Shown here piece by piece: positions 6,939-15,873 of a stretch of DNA of 31,041 nt. Made by a program: the position numbers and the translations under genes. Position 1 is the stretch's first letter. Each line of letters begins with the position of its first letter. Origin of the DNA: Chloroflexota bacterium (GTDB taxonomy: Bacteria > Chloroflexota > Anaerolineae > J102); assembly GCA_003353825.1 (NCBI GenBank), contig PIVW01000009.1, positions 1-31,041 on the forward strand. Direction: 5' to 3'. Under the pieces are notes generated by a model, which saw only the letters and a program-made list of their open reading frames with translations, was not told the DNA's origin and did no database searches.

Positions 6939-7595
6939 AGTTATGACTCAACGGGATCTCGTGTGGTCCTGGAAAGACACGTGTTCCGTGGTGCTCAGTA
7001 TGTTAACGCAACACGCTTTTAGCAAAGTATCTTCGCATTCATTTGACGCAAGACCCTTCGCTGGCTTCTTGTTCTGCGGGGGTTGTGTGTTTGATCCGCT
7101 CAGGGTGACACTTTTGAGAAACTGTTCGCTAGCTAGGGCATGAGATTGATGCTCAGATGACGATGGACGTCTCATTATCGTCCATCGTCTGCGGATGATT
7201 GTATGAATGATTGCTCAAGGTGTGTTTACTAGGCTTTGCACAATAGGCGGTCGTACTGCAATCTGTCAGTGGCTTCTCACATCTGAATTCCAGGTCCGAT
7301 TCGAGCGTTGACAAGCCCGCAATGGCTGCATATAATCCATCCGACTCCTCTCTGCAACCATGTTGACCATTTGATTTTTTGCTATAGGTTTTCCAGCCCG
7401 GCGTGGTAGCAGATATGTAGGCAAGGTTCTGTAATTTTAAAAATACCTGTAGTGGAGTCGACTGTAGCGGCGGCAAGAATGCAAGGTCATGTAGCTGGTT
7501 CTGCATTCGCTGCGAAATGAGGTGTAACGCAGTACAATTTCTCATACACTGGTTTTCGATTTACCCAAAACACACCCTCAAAGGAGAAGGATGCC
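6939..7595 (+). other. 657-base gap with one stem-loop and no convincing gene
   Basis: Frames on either strand here (for example 7153-7545 minus and 6943-7143 plus) lack family features, a plausible ribosome site or coding character. The only clear structure is the stem-loop at 7159-7189. A TACAAT (7533-7538) about 60 bases before the lipoprotein gene could be a -10 box, but the -35 region at the right distance is poor. Confidence 0.5.
7159..7189 (+). promoter_or_regulatory. Perfect 11-bp stem-loop
   Basis: GACGATGGACG (7159-7169) pairs perfectly with CGTCCATCGTC (7179-7189) across a nine-base loop. There is no T run on either side, so it is not a standard intrinsic terminator. It stands 220 bases after the dehydrogenase stop and 400 before the lipoprotein start. 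It could be an mRNA 3' stabilising hairpin or a protein-binding palindrome. Confidence 0.55.
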
Positions 7596-8900
7596 ATGAG
7601 TAAGAAGTTTAGCCTGTTATTGTTAGCCCTGCTAGTAGCGAGTCTGTTGGTAGCCGCCTGTCAAGCCGCCCCTGCCGCGCCTGCTGCCCCTGCCGAGGCC
7701 GAACCGGAAGCCGCCGTGGAAGAAGAAGCGGCTGCTGAAGCCGAGCCAGAAGCTGCAGCAGAGGAAGTCGCCACCCTGGCGATCGAGCATTTCAGCATTA
7801 TCGAAGGCACCACCTGGTCGGGAGCCCACGATCGGGCGGGCAAACGCATTGCCGAAAAATATGACAATGTGGACTATGTCTATCGCGAAGAAGTTGGCCC
7901 AGATCTGACAGTGCCTTATGCCGAAGAATTGATCTCCGAGGGCGCCAGCATTGTCGTGGGCAACGCCGAATTCATGGGATTGCCCCTGAAGGACATCGCA
8001 GAAGAGTACCCCGACACTTACTTCGCCTCTATCATTGCCAGCGATCTAACCACAGATCGTAATTTTATCAGACTCTTCCCCCGCCAATACCAGGCACTGT
8101 ACCTGGAAGGGCTGATCGCCGGCGCCCTGACTGAGAGCGGCAACATCGGTATCGTCTCTGCCTTCCCCTCCGGCCAGGTCGGCCGCCGCCAAAATGGCTT
8201 CTATCTGGGCGTGCAGGATGCCGCCGAAATGCTCGGAAAAGAGGTCACGGTCTACGTAAAATATGTGGGCGACTGGTATCTGCCTGCAGAAGAGCGAGAT
8301 ATCGCCTCGACTCTGGTCAACCAGTACGGGGCCGATGTCATCACCCAGCAAACCGACTCTGGCTCTCCTCTGGATGTAGCACAAGAAGAGGACATCTGGT
8401 TCATCGGCAAGGATATGGATATCGTCGGCTTCTATGGCTGGTCGGACACAGACACAGTGGCCGTCTCCTTCGATACCCGTTGGGAAGTGCTCTATGACTC
8501 CATTGTGCAGGAATGGTTGGCTGGAGAAGAGAATCCGGAAACGGTCCTTTATTTGGGTATGGATAGCAGCATGACCCTGGCGGACGGTACAGAGGTCGCC
8601 ACCGTTGACATCATGAACGACAACAAAATCGGTATCGAGGCCATCAGCCCCGCGGCCCTGCCCTTGATCCCACAAGAAATAGTCGATCTGGTTGAGCAGC
8701 GCAGAGAGCAGATGCTGGCCGGCGAGTGGGACCCCTTTGAAGCCCGCGCGTTTGTGAGCAATGGCACCGGCTTTGAGCTGGAAGGCTTGCCGATTCCAGA
8801 AGCGGGAACAGAGGTCAAGCCCGCCGGTGAAATGCCCACAGACGAATGGTTACTGGCACTATTCAACTTTGATCTTGAAGGTATGCAAATTCTTGAGTAA
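7596..8900 (+). CDS. BMP-family ABC transporter substrate-binding lipoprotein
   Basis: This 434-residue protein captures the ligand outside the membrane for the importer encoded downstream. It has a signal peptide of charged MSKK, a hydrophobic run and the lipobox LVAAC, with Cys22 as the lipidated residue. A low-complexity Ala/Glu/Pro linker (23-60) tethers the binding domain. The rest is a two-lobed BMP (PnrA/Med) domain with VVGNAEFMGLPLKDIAEEYP, LEGLIAGALTESGNIGIVSAFP and DVITQQTDSGSPLDVA. Characterised BMP proteins bind purine nucleosides, though others bind different small molecules. The start is set by AAGGAG at 7581-7586. A terminator directly follows, so it may be expressed above the transport genes. 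Confidence 0.92.
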   Translation: MSKKFSLLLLALLVASLLVAACQAAPAAPAAPAEAEPEAAVEEEAAAEAEPEAAAEEVATLAIEHFSIIEGTTWSGAHDRAGKRIAEKYDNVDYVYREEVGPDLTVPYAEELISEGASIVVGNAEFMGLPLKDIAEEYPDTYFASIIASDLTTDRNFIRLFPRQYQALYLEGLIAGALTESGNIGIVSAFPSGQVGRRQNGFYLGVQDAAEMLGKEVTVYVKYVGDWYLPAEERDIASTLVNQYGADVITQQTDSGSPLDVAQEEDIWFIGKDMDIVGFYGWSDTDTVAVSFDTRWEVLYDSIVQEWLAGEENPETVLYLGMDSSMTLADGTEVATVDIMNDNKIGIEAISPAALPLIPQEIVDLVEQRREQMLAGEWDPFEARAFVSNGTGFELEGLPIPEAGTEVKPAGEMPTDEWLLALFNFDLEGMQILE

Positions 8901-9219
8901 AGGAGCACACAGAATTTGCGATCAAGTTGATTTAGTCTAACATGAGACTAAGCTATGAGGCTCCCTCTCTTTAAGGAAAAACCTCTAAGGAGGGAGCTTC
9001 ATTTTTTGTTAGGCATCTCGATCTAGCTTATGCCGGATGCAATTCACTGAGCCGTAGTAGACGAAATCAACCACAAAACCGGGTAAAACGACTATATCTC
9101 ATGCGTTTCAACCGGCGCTGGACAGATACTTTGTTGGATGAATAAGTTATCTGTGAAAATCAGCGTCACCGCTGCGTAATCTGCGTTCGATTCGATATCA
9201 GTCTGACAAGGAGAAAACA
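8901..9219 (+). other. 319-base gap between binding protein and ATPase
   Basis: It contains the terminator at 8957-9008 and then about 200 bases without an ORF. Positions about 9150-9190 resemble low-complexity dispersed sequence (AATCAGCG and AATCTGCG direct repeats). No promoter stands out, although one would be needed if the terminator is efficient. Confidence 0.4.
8957..9008 (+). terminator. Rho-independent terminator after the BMP lipoprotein gene
   Basis: GAGGCTCCCTC (8957-8967) pairs with GAGGGAGCTTC (8990-9000), an 11-bp stem with one G-T wobble, followed at once by ATTTTTTG. It lies between the binding-protein gene and its ATPase gene, a place where partial termination is common in ABC importer operons. 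Confidence 0.85.
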
Positions 9220-10773
9220 GTGCAAGAACTCCTGAAAGGAATACAGCGTGGAGATACGGTGCTGGAAACGCGCGGGATCACAAAGAAATTCCCCGGGGTC
9301 ATCGCCAACGATCAGATCGATTTCGAGATGAAGGCGGGTGAGATCCACGCCATACTCGGGGAAAATGGCGCCGGAAAAAGCACTTTGATGAATATCCTGT
9401 TCGGTCTGTTGCAACCCGACGAAGGGGAGATTCTGGTAGGTGGCAAAAAGGTCGCGTTCAGATCGCCCTTGGATGCTATCGATCTGGGCATCGGCATGGT
9501 GCACCAGGACCGTAAGCTCGTTTCCGCGCATACGGTGATCGAAAATATCATCCTCGGACACCCGCACGCAAAGGGTGTTCTCAATCTGAAATCAACGGGC
9601 GAGGAGATCATCGAACTGTGTGACAAGTACGGATTCAATATCGATCTCAAGGCGAAGGTATGGCAACTTGCAGAAGGTGAAAAACAGGTGGTGGAGATAC
9701 TTAAAGCCCTCTATCGCGGGGCCAGGGTTCTCATACTGGATGAGCCCACCTCCGCACTGGCGCCACCCGAAACGGAAAAACTCCTGCAATCCATCGAAAC
9801 CATGGCCCAAGATGAAATGGCCATTGTGCCCTTCATCACCCATAAGCTCCCGATTGTGTTGGCTGTCAGCGACCGGGTGACGGTGCTACGGCGGGGCAAA
9901 GTTACCGCCCGCCTTGAGACAGCGCACGTGACTGAAAAGATCCTGGCCGAGGAAATGGTGGGGAGAGAGGTTATTTTCCGGATCGATCGCTCTGAGGTTG
10001 AGCCAGGAGAACCGATTCTTCAGGTAGAAAACCTGTCAGCCCGCAACGACAAAGGTGTGACGGCTTTGAATGGCGCCACCTTCACCGTGCGCGAAGGCGA
10101 GATATTCGGCATTGCCGGCGTTTCAGGCAATGGCCAACACGAATTAGCGGAAGTGCTGGCGGGACTGAGAAAGGCCGAGGCCGGCAAGGTAATGCTTGGC
10201 CAAGAGGAGATCACCTCTGATTCTGCCCTGGATAGATGGTTGCTGGGCATTGGCTATATCCCCTCTGAACGGGTCGACGTGGGCTCGATCTCTGATTTCT
10301 CTTTGGTCGAGAATGTGGCGATGAACTATTACTTTGACGATGGTTACGCCAGGCAGGGGATCGTCGATTATGGGCACATCCGCAAGCTTACCGAAGCCAT
10401 GATCACGGAATATGGTGTGGCGACGCCGAGTTCAGATACGAAGGCCAAAAACCTGTCTGGAGGTAATCTGCAAAAACTGATCCTTGCGCGCGTGCTCTCA
10501 CGCAAACCGCAACTGATAATCGCCAATCTCCCTACGCAGGGGCTCGATGTCGGCGCCGCGGAGTTTGTGCGGAACAAATTGCTAGAAGCGAGGGAGGCAA
10601 AAGCAGGCATCCTTCTGATCTCTGAGGACCTAGATGAGGTCCTGGCTTTGAGTGACTGGGTGGCGCCGATGTACGAAGGTGAATTCATGGGCATCATCCC
10701 CGGAGATCAAGCCAAGAAGGAGAATGTAGGAGCGATGATGGCCGGTTCGCACCTGGAGGAGATATCGCAATGA
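9220..10773 (+). CDS. BMP-type importer ATPase with two ABC domains (NupO/RbsA-like)
   Basis: This 517-residue cytoplasmic ATPase drives import through the two permeases encoded next. Domain 1 has Walker A GENGAGKS (47-54), a divergent signature LAEGEKQ (150-156) and Walker B ILDEP with Asp174/Glu175. Domain 2 is degenerate, as usual for this family: GVSGNGQH (300-307) lacks the Walker A Lys, LSGGNLQK (412-419) is a good signature, and Walker B reads IIANLPT with Asn replacing Asp. Start GTG at 9220 is supported by AAGGAG at 9208-9213. It overlaps the first permease gene by four bases (ATGA). Confidence 0.93.
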   Translation: MQELLKGIQRGDTVLETRGITKKFPGVIANDQIDFEMKAGEIHAILGENGAGKSTLMNILFGLLQPDEGEILVGGKKVAFRSPLDAIDLGIGMVHQDRKLVSAHTVIENIILGHPHAKGVLNLKSTGEEIIELCDKYGFNIDLKAKVWQLAEGEKQVVEILKALYRGARVLILDEPTSALAPPETEKLLQSIETMAQDEMAIVPFITHKLPIVLAVSDRVTVLRRGKVTARLETAHVTEKILAEEMVGREVIFRIDRSEVEPGEPILQVENLSARNDKGVTALNGATFTVREGEIFGIAGVSGNGQHELAEVLAGLRKAEAGKVMLGQEEITSDSALDRWLLGIGYIPSERVDVGSISDFSLVENVAMNYYFDDGYARQGIVDYGHIRKLTEAMITEYGVATPSSDTKAKNLSGGNLQKLILARVLSRKPQLIIANLPTQGLDVGAAEFVRNKLLEAREAKAGILLISEDLDEVLALSDWVAPMYEGEFMGIIPGDQAKKENVGAMMAGSHLEEISQ

Positions 10774-11903
10774 CATTCGGTAGCTACGCCTTGAAACTAG
10801 AGACAAGGGCAATACTGAGCGGTTGGAAAGCGACGCTTATCTCGATCCTTGCCATCGTCGTCGCCTTGGCGCTGTTTAGCATTATCTTTTTGCTGGACGG
10901 CATCAATCCGATCACAGCATACAAAGAGATCTTTGACTACGCTTTTTTTAATCGTTTTGGGCTGCCACTGACCCTCAATCGCTTTATCTTCTTGCTGCTA
11001 TGCACCTATGCATTTATCATCCCTTTCAGAGCCGGACTCTGGAACATCGGCATGGCGGGGCAGCTTTACTTTGGATCACTGTTCGCATTCGGCGCCCTCT
11101 TTATCTTAAATGGCAAAGATTCAGAGATAGCAGGCATCCCCGCCGGCATAATCATCCTTCTTATGGTGATTGCTGCGGTTTTGGGTGGCGCAATACTGGC
11201 GGCGATCGCTGGATTTCTCAAGGGCAGATACGACATCAACGAAATTGTGGTGACGATGATCTTGAACTTCATCGCCTTCTGGCTGGTCTCATTCATGATC
11301 AAGGAGGGAGGCCTCTTCATGAATCCAGGGGGGAGGGGTGAGAGTTTTGAACTGCCAGATGCCGTGCGGGCGCCCCTGATCGGCGATATCCCCTTCACTA
11401 TCATTCTAGTATTGGGTCTGGCTGTTTTGTTGTATTTCATGTTTGCCAAGACCAAGATCGGATATCAGATCAAAGCATACGGCCAAAGCCCGGCAGCGGC
11501 CAGATACGCCGGGATCAGTCCTTTTAAGACACCTCTCCAGGTTTTTATCATGGGCGGAGCGCTGGCCGGTCTGGCAGGGTACCATTATTTTGCAGCGGTT
11601 CCAGGCGTTTATAAAATCGCCAGGAATTATGGCTTTTTTGGTGATCTCGCTTTTTACGGGATCATTTGTGGGCTCATTTCCCGTGGGAACCCCTTGGCTG
11701 CCATTCCCGTCGCCTTTCTCTTCGGCGGCTTGTCCGTCGGCGGCCGCTTCGTGCAGGGGAAACTGCACATTGGCTTTGGCATCGATTATGCCCTACTCGG
11801 CGTTTTGATGATCACACTCGTCACATTTCAGTTCTTTTACCGTTACCAGATCGTAGCCCGCAGAACAGAAGAGGAGAGCGCAAATGTGGGAATTTCTAGC
11901 TAG
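10770..11903 (+). CDS. BMP-type ABC importer permease 1 (NupP-like)
   Basis: A 377-residue inner-membrane protein of the BPD_transp_2 type, with about nine hydrophobic helices. The first is near residues 18-45. The family's conserved stretch NIGMAGQLYFGSLFAF (about 91-106) and the EIVVTMILNFIAFW segment are clear. It should pair with the next permease to form the channel. Start and stop both overlap neighbours (4 bases with the ATPase, 20 bases with permease 2), so the three genes are one transcript with coupled translation. Confidence 0.92.
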   Translation: MTFGSYALKLETRAILSGWKATLISILAIVVALALFSIIFLLDGINPITAYKEIFDYAFFNRFGLPLTLNRFIFLLLCTYAFIIPFRAGLWNIGMAGQLYFGSLFAFGALFILNGKDSEIAGIPAGIIILLMVIAAVLGGAILAAIAGFLKGRYDINEIVVTMILNFIAFWLVSFMIKEGGLFMNPGGRGESFELPDAVRAPLIGDIPFTIILVLGLAVLLYFMFAKTKIGYQIKAYGQSPAAARYAGISPFKTPLQVFIMGGALAGLAGYHYFAAVPGVYKIARNYGFFGDLAFYGIICGLISRGNPLAAIPVAFLFGGLSVGGRFVQGKLHIGFGIDYALLGVLMITLVTFQFFYRYQIVARRTEEESANVGISS

Positions 11904-12759
11904 AAGTCTTGAGGCCTCGACGATTTTCACAATCGCCGCCCTGGGCGAACTGATCGGCCAGCGCTCCGGCGTGCTCAATGTCGGCATCGAGGGGATCATG
12001 CTCTTTGGTGCGACTCTGGGTTTTATCGCTGCCCAAACCACAGATAGCTATGTGATCGGTTTCTTGGTGGCGATAGGCATCGGCGCCCTGCTCGGGTTAC
12101 TACATGGTTTCTTCTCCATCACACTGGGTGGAGATCAGGTCGTGAGCGGCATGGGCATCTGGATCCTTGGCTTCGGCCTCACCACCTACATTGGCAATCC
12201 CTACACCGGTCCCTTGGGCATGGAGCGCATCCCCACCATTCTCGGTCTCTCACCCTTCTTCTATCTCGGGCTGATACTGGTGGCCGTCACCTGGTTTGTG
12301 CTCTCCAAAACGAGTTTGGGGTTGCGCATCCGCTCGGTGGGAGAGAATCCATCGGTGGCAGAAGTTTCCGGCATCAGTGTGGCCAAAACCCGCTATCTCT
12401 GTGTGATCACCGGCGGCATGCTCATGGGGCTGGCGGGTGCGATCTATTCGTTGGATTACAACCCGGTGTGGAACTACAATTTCCTCATGGGATGGGGTTT
12501 CATCGCCCTCGCTCTCGTCTTTTTCTCCATGTGGAATCCCTGGATATTGCTGGGCGGATCCTTGCTGTTCGGCACCTTGTGGCAACTGTCGCTCAATCCG
12601 CAACTGCTGCTCCCCGGCCTCATGTCCAGGTACATCTGGCGGACGATCCCCTTTGCCATCACCCTGGGTGTTCTCCTACTCATGTCCACGAAGTGGTTTA
12701 GAATGCAATGGGGCGCGGCCAAACCGGAAGCCTTGGGAGAACCCTATCACAAAGAATGA
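11884..12759 (+). CDS. BMP-type ABC importer permease 2 (NupQ-like)
   Basis: A 291-residue BPD_transp_2 membrane protein with about eight helices, shorter than permease 1 as is normal. The family signature VLNVGIEGIMLFGATLGF (about 29-46) is present, followed by GDQVVSGMGIWILGFGLT and SVGENPSVAEVSGISV. An AGGAG site sits at 11873-11877 inside the end of permease 1. The gene ends the importer operon. No strong terminator follows immediately. Confidence 0.92.
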   Translation: MWEFLARSLEASTIFTIAALGELIGQRSGVLNVGIEGIMLFGATLGFIAAQTTDSYVIGFLVAIGIGALLGLLHGFFSITLGGDQVVSGMGIWILGFGLTTYIGNPYTGPLGMERIPTILGLSPFFYLGLILVAVTWFVLSKTSLGLRIRSVGENPSVAEVSGISVAKTRYLCVITGGMLMGLAGAIYSLDYNPVWNYNFLMGWGFIALALVFFSMWNPWILLGGSLLFGTLWQLSLNPQLLLPGLMSRYIWRTIPFAITLGVLLLMSTKWFRMQWGAAKPEALGEPYHKE

Positions 12760-13046
12760 TAGCGAAACTCCGGCAATGGTGGGGCCCCAACCAGCCGGTC
12801 GTGACATTTATAACGGGTGGGGATCTTGCCTGCCGTAGACCTGGAAACCTGGCAGATCGTCCTCAATATTCGCTGTCACTACAAAACCCGGCCTACAGAT
12901 GTCGGGTCTACAAACACATCAGCACTCTACATTTTGGTCTGCTGAGAATACCAAAACCTGTGTCGAAACGGCGAGCATGGCTGCACCAGCTACCCTCGTC
13001 TTTTCGTTTGGTTGACTATCGTTCATCTCTGCAACCCCTAAAGCTG

Positions 13047-13075
13047 TTGACACACATCCCGTTCTAAACCATAAT
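13047..13075 (+). promoter_or_regulatory. Strong sigma-70-type promoter for the aminotransferase gene
   Basis: Consensus -35 TTGACA (13047-13052), a 17-base spacer and -10 CATAAT (13070-13075). The predicted transcript start near 13082 gives a leader of about 68 bases, which contains the whole heptamer repeat. Confidence 0.6.
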
Positions 13076-13100
13076 CACGATTTATAGAACAAGCCACAAA

Positions 13101-13135
13101 CACCACGCACCACGCACCACGCACCACGCACCACG
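13101..13135 (+). repeat. Five perfect tandem copies of CACCACG
   Basis: Five uninterrupted seven-base units lie within the predicted leader of the aminotransferase mRNA, ending 14 bases before the ATG and 3-4 bases before the AAGG ribosome site. Copy number could vary by slippage. Confidence 0.9.
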
Positions 13136-13149
13136 TATAAAGGATCCCC

Positions 13150-14406
13150 ATGTCACAACCCTCCATCCCCGGCTTCCGCCGTGTCCCCCGCACCGGCGTG
13201 ATCTACGTCATGCATCGTGCTGCCCAACAAGGTTTTACTTATGCGGACCCCGAATGGGCCAATCTGGGACAGGGCATGCCGGAGACCGGAGACCTGCCGG
13301 GCGCGCCGCCCCGAGTCGAGCAGATCAACATCTCGCCTATCGCCCAGGAATATGGCCCCATTACCGGTGAGATCGCCTTAAAGCAAAAAGTGGCCGATCT
13401 CTACAATGAGCTCTACCGCCAGAATAAAGCATCGCAATACACTCACGAAAATGTTAGCATCGCAGGTGGTGGACGCGTGGCCCTCACTCGCCTGGCCGCG
13501 GCCTTGGGCAATATCAACATGGGGCATTTCCTGCCCGACTATACCGCTTACGAAGAACTACTGAGCGTGTTCAAGGCCTTTATCCCTATCCCCATTTTGC
13601 TGGACCCGGACGAAGGCTATGTAGCCCCCCTTTCGACACTAAAGAGAGAGATCCTGGGGCGAGGGCTAAAAGCGCTGCTGGCCAGCAACCCTTGCAATCC
13701 CACGGGGCAACTGGTAGAGGGTGAACGTCTACGACGCTGGGTGCAGATGGCGCGTGATTTCGGCTGCTCGCTGATCCTGGATGAATTCTACTCGCACTAC
13801 ATCTACACGGGCTCGCCCAACGCCCATCCACCGAAAATGGTTTCGGCGGCCGAATATGTAAATGATGTCGATGCTGATCCGATCATCATCGTCGATGGCT
13901 TGACCAAGAACTGGCGCTATCCCGGCTGGCGCATCAGTTGGACGTTGGGGCCCAAGGAAGTGATCGGGGCCGTTGCCAGTGCCGGGTCTTTCCTGGATGG
14001 CGGGCCCAACCGTCCCTTCCAAGAGCAAGTGTTGGACCTGCTGGAACCGGAATATGTCTACCAGGAGACGGAAGCGATACAATCCTGTTTCTTTGAAAAA
14101 CGAGCCTACATGCTCAGCCGCTTGCGGGCGATGAATATCGAAGTGGATGCTGAACCGGCAGGAACCTTTTACGTTTGGGCCAATCTGGAACACTTGCCGG
14201 AACCTCTCAACGACGGCATCCATTTCTTCAAAGAGGGTCTAAAAGAAAAAGTGATTACGGTGCCGGGTGTCTTCTTTGATGTCAATCCTGAGAACCGCCG
14301 TTCCCATGCGCGTTACGGCAATTATTGTCGTGTGAGTTTCGGACCGGACATGCCTACGTTACAGCGCGGCCTGGAAGGACTTGAGCGGATGATTACAAAA
14401 TTCTAA
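13150..14406 (+). CDS. PLP-dependent class I/II aminotransferase
   Basis: A 418-residue fold-type I enzyme that should move an amino group between an amino acid and a 2-oxo acid. Visible active-site parts are the substrate loop EYGPITGEIALKQ, SNPCNPTG (179-186) with Asn183, ILDEFYSHY with Asp211 (pyridine N) and Tyr214, and GLTKNWRYPGWR with Lys253 as the PLP Schiff-base lysine. RVSFG near the C-terminus would bind the substrate carboxylate. Substrate cannot be told from these motifs. The start follows AAGG at 13139-13142. The gene has its own promoter and is not clearly in an operon. Confidence 0.9.
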   Translation: MSQPSIPGFRRVPRTGVIYVMHRAAQQGFTYADPEWANLGQGMPETGDLPGAPPRVEQINISPIAQEYGPITGEIALKQKVADLYNELYRQNKASQYTHENVSIAGGGRVALTRLAAALGNINMGHFLPDYTAYEELLSVFKAFIPIPILLDPDEGYVAPLSTLKREILGRGLKALLASNPCNPTGQLVEGERLRRWVQMARDFGCSLILDEFYSHYIYTGSPNAHPPKMVSAAEYVNDVDADPIIIVDGLTKNWRYPGWRISWTLGPKEVIGAVASAGSFLDGGPNRPFQEQVLDLLEPEYVYQETEAIQSCFFEKRAYMLSRLRAMNIEVDAEPAGTFYVWANLEHLPEPLNDGIHFFKEGLKEKVITVPGVFFDVNPENRRSHARYGNYCRVSFGPDMPTLQRGLEGLERMITKF

Positions 14407-14427
14407 TTCTAAACGCCAGTATTGCAT

Positions 14428-14553
14428 TTATTCGATCTTGGTCGATTGCGCTGTGAGGTTACGCCAGCGACCCCCATCTTTGATCCAGATCGCCAGAAAA
14501 CGGGCCGAATAGTCGAATGAGAGATCGTCATTCCGGCCTACGCCCCGCCAGCG
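14428..14553 (-). pseudogene. Possible tail of an NTF2/SnoaL-like (DUF4440) protein
   Basis: About 40 residues on the minus strand, ending in FDYSARFLAIWIKDGGRWRN and QSTKIE before TAA. The pattern of a beta strand with an alternating W-x-K/R segment, then GGRWR and a Q-S-T ending is what closes many DUF4440/SnoaL-like domains. The rest of the domain is missing, since the frame runs into the YcaQ-like gene on the other strand. It is a weak but non-random match. Confidence 0.33.
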
Positions 14554-14569
14554 TCCGATAGCACTAGCC

Positions 14570-15820
14570 ATGTTAGCACTCACGCCTACCCAGGCCAGAC
14601 GCCTTGCCATCACCAAACAACGGCTGGCTAATCCTCAACCCAAACCATCAACTCAAGGGATCCTCGACGTTTTTCGAGACCTGGGTTGTGTCCAAATCGA
14701 TCCCATTCGAGCGGTGGAGCGCACGCAATACCTGGTATTGTGGAGCCGGTTGGGGAAGTACGCCCTGAGTGATTTCGACCGACTGGTGTTTGAAGACAAA
14801 CAACTGTTCGAGTATTGGGCCCACGCTGCCTCTATCGTCCTCATCAAAAATTATCCCATCCATCGCTATCAAGCCCAGCGTTTTGCCGCAGCCATGGATG
14901 GGCAAGGTGTTTCCGCCTGGGAAAAACGTCTGGGTAAGTGGTTTCAGGCCAATGAGGCTTTCCACCACTATGTGTTAGAAGAAATGGATCAGCAAGGCCC
15001 CAGAGCTTTATCAGATCTAGAAGACCGCTCGACGAAAAACTGGGAGTCAAGTGGCTGGACTAGCAATCGCCGCCTGGCCATGATGATACAGATGATGTGG
15101 GAACGGGGCGAGATCATGGTGGTGGAACGGCGGGGTTCCAAGAAAAAATGGGATCTGGCAGAGCGGTGGCTGCCAGATTGGACGCCAGGCGAGGTGCTAG
15201 CAGCCGAAGAGGTCAGCTATCGTTCTGTTCAGATTGCCCTAAAAGCATTGGGCGCCGGCACCGAAAAACACATTCGCAATCACTTCACCCGTGGTTTTTA
15301 TCCAGAACTTAAGTCGGCACTCAACCGTCTGCTGGCCGAGGGACGCATTCTCTCCGTGGATATCGCCGATTGGCCAGGGCAATGGTATATGCATGTGGAC
15401 GACATTCCCTTGCTCGAACAGATAACCGCCGCTAACTGGCAGCCGCGTACTACCCTCCTCTCCCCATTTGACAACCTCATCTGCGATCGCAATCGCACTG
15501 AGTTGATGTGGGACTTTCGCTTCCGCATCGAGATCTATGTGCCCAAAGCCAAGCGCGAGTACGGCTACTATGTTTTACCGATATTGCACGGCGACCGCCT
15601 GATCGGCCGGATCGATCCCAAACTGGATCGGAAGACCGGCATCCTTCATGTCAATGCAGTCTACATTGAGCCAGATGCTCCCGGCGATACGGAGACTGGC
15701 CAGGCAGTGGCAGCCACGATCGTCGATCTGGCAGGATTGATCGGCGCACAAGAGATCGAATATGGTGAGCGCCTTCCAGAAAGATGGCGGCGATCACTTC
15801 TGTCAACACACTCGTTGTAA
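14570..15820 (+). CDS. YcaQ/AlkX-like winged-helix DNA glycosylase (HTH_42)
   Basis: A 416-residue protein of the HTH_42 (DUF1006) family, whose studied members (YcaQ, AlkZ) remove alkylated or crosslinked bases from DNA. The Q-x-D catalytic motif characteristic of the YcaQ branch is Gln42-Ile43-Asp44 in GCVQIDPIRAVERTQ. AlkZ has QxQ instead. Other family blocks are FEYWAHAASIV, LLSPFDNLICDRNRTE and the C-terminal HGDRLIGRIDPKLDR. The chosen ATG has no strong ribosome site but agrees with the family's beginning (LTPTQARRLAITKQRL). DNA repair is the likely role. Confidence 0.88.
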   Translation: MLALTPTQARRLAITKQRLANPQPKPSTQGILDVFRDLGCVQIDPIRAVERTQYLVLWSRLGKYALSDFDRLVFEDKQLFEYWAHAASIVLIKNYPIHRYQAQRFAAAMDGQGVSAWEKRLGKWFQANEAFHHYVLEEMDQQGPRALSDLEDRSTKNWESSGWTSNRRLAMMIQMMWERGEIMVVERRGSKKKWDLAERWLPDWTPGEVLAAEEVSYRSVQIALKALGAGTEKHIRNHFTRGFYPELKSALNRLLAEGRILSVDIADWPGQWYMHVDDIPLLEQITAANWQPRTTLLSPFDNLICDRNRTELMWDFRFRIEIYVPKAKREYGYYVLPILHGDRLIGRIDPKLDRKTGILHVNAVYIEPDAPGDTETGQAVAATIVDLAGLIGAQEIEYGERLPERWRRSLLSTHSL

Positions 15821-15873
15821 GGAACTGATCTGCACATTCCTCAAAGCCATCTAGTAAAGCGGAAAGCGGAGAT

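Larger units (their letters stand above)
12760..13149 (+). other. 390-base gap with a promoter and heptamer repeat
   Basis: Frames here (such as 12708-13067) lack protein-like features. The first half contains short inverted scraps, for example CCCG...CGGG near 12887-12906. The second half holds the promoter at 13047-13075 and the CACCACG repeat at 13101-13135 that lead into the aminotransferase gene. Confidence 0.5.

Noticed and set aside
7153..7545. 130-codon minus-strand frame between the dehydrogenase and lipoprotein genes
   Set aside because: No family features, no ribosome site, and an unusual amino acid mix; it overlaps a stem-loop and looks like chance.
8046..8675. 209-codon minus-strand frame inside the BMP lipoprotein gene
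   Set aside because: Shadow frame; the plus-strand protein is clearly the real product.
12708..13067. 119-codon plus-strand frame after permease 2
   Set aside because: Starts inside permease 2 in another frame and runs through intergenic repeats and a promoter.
13101..13135. Possible CRISPR-like repeat (CACCACG units)
   Set aside because: Units are seven bases with no spacers; it is a simple tandem repeat.
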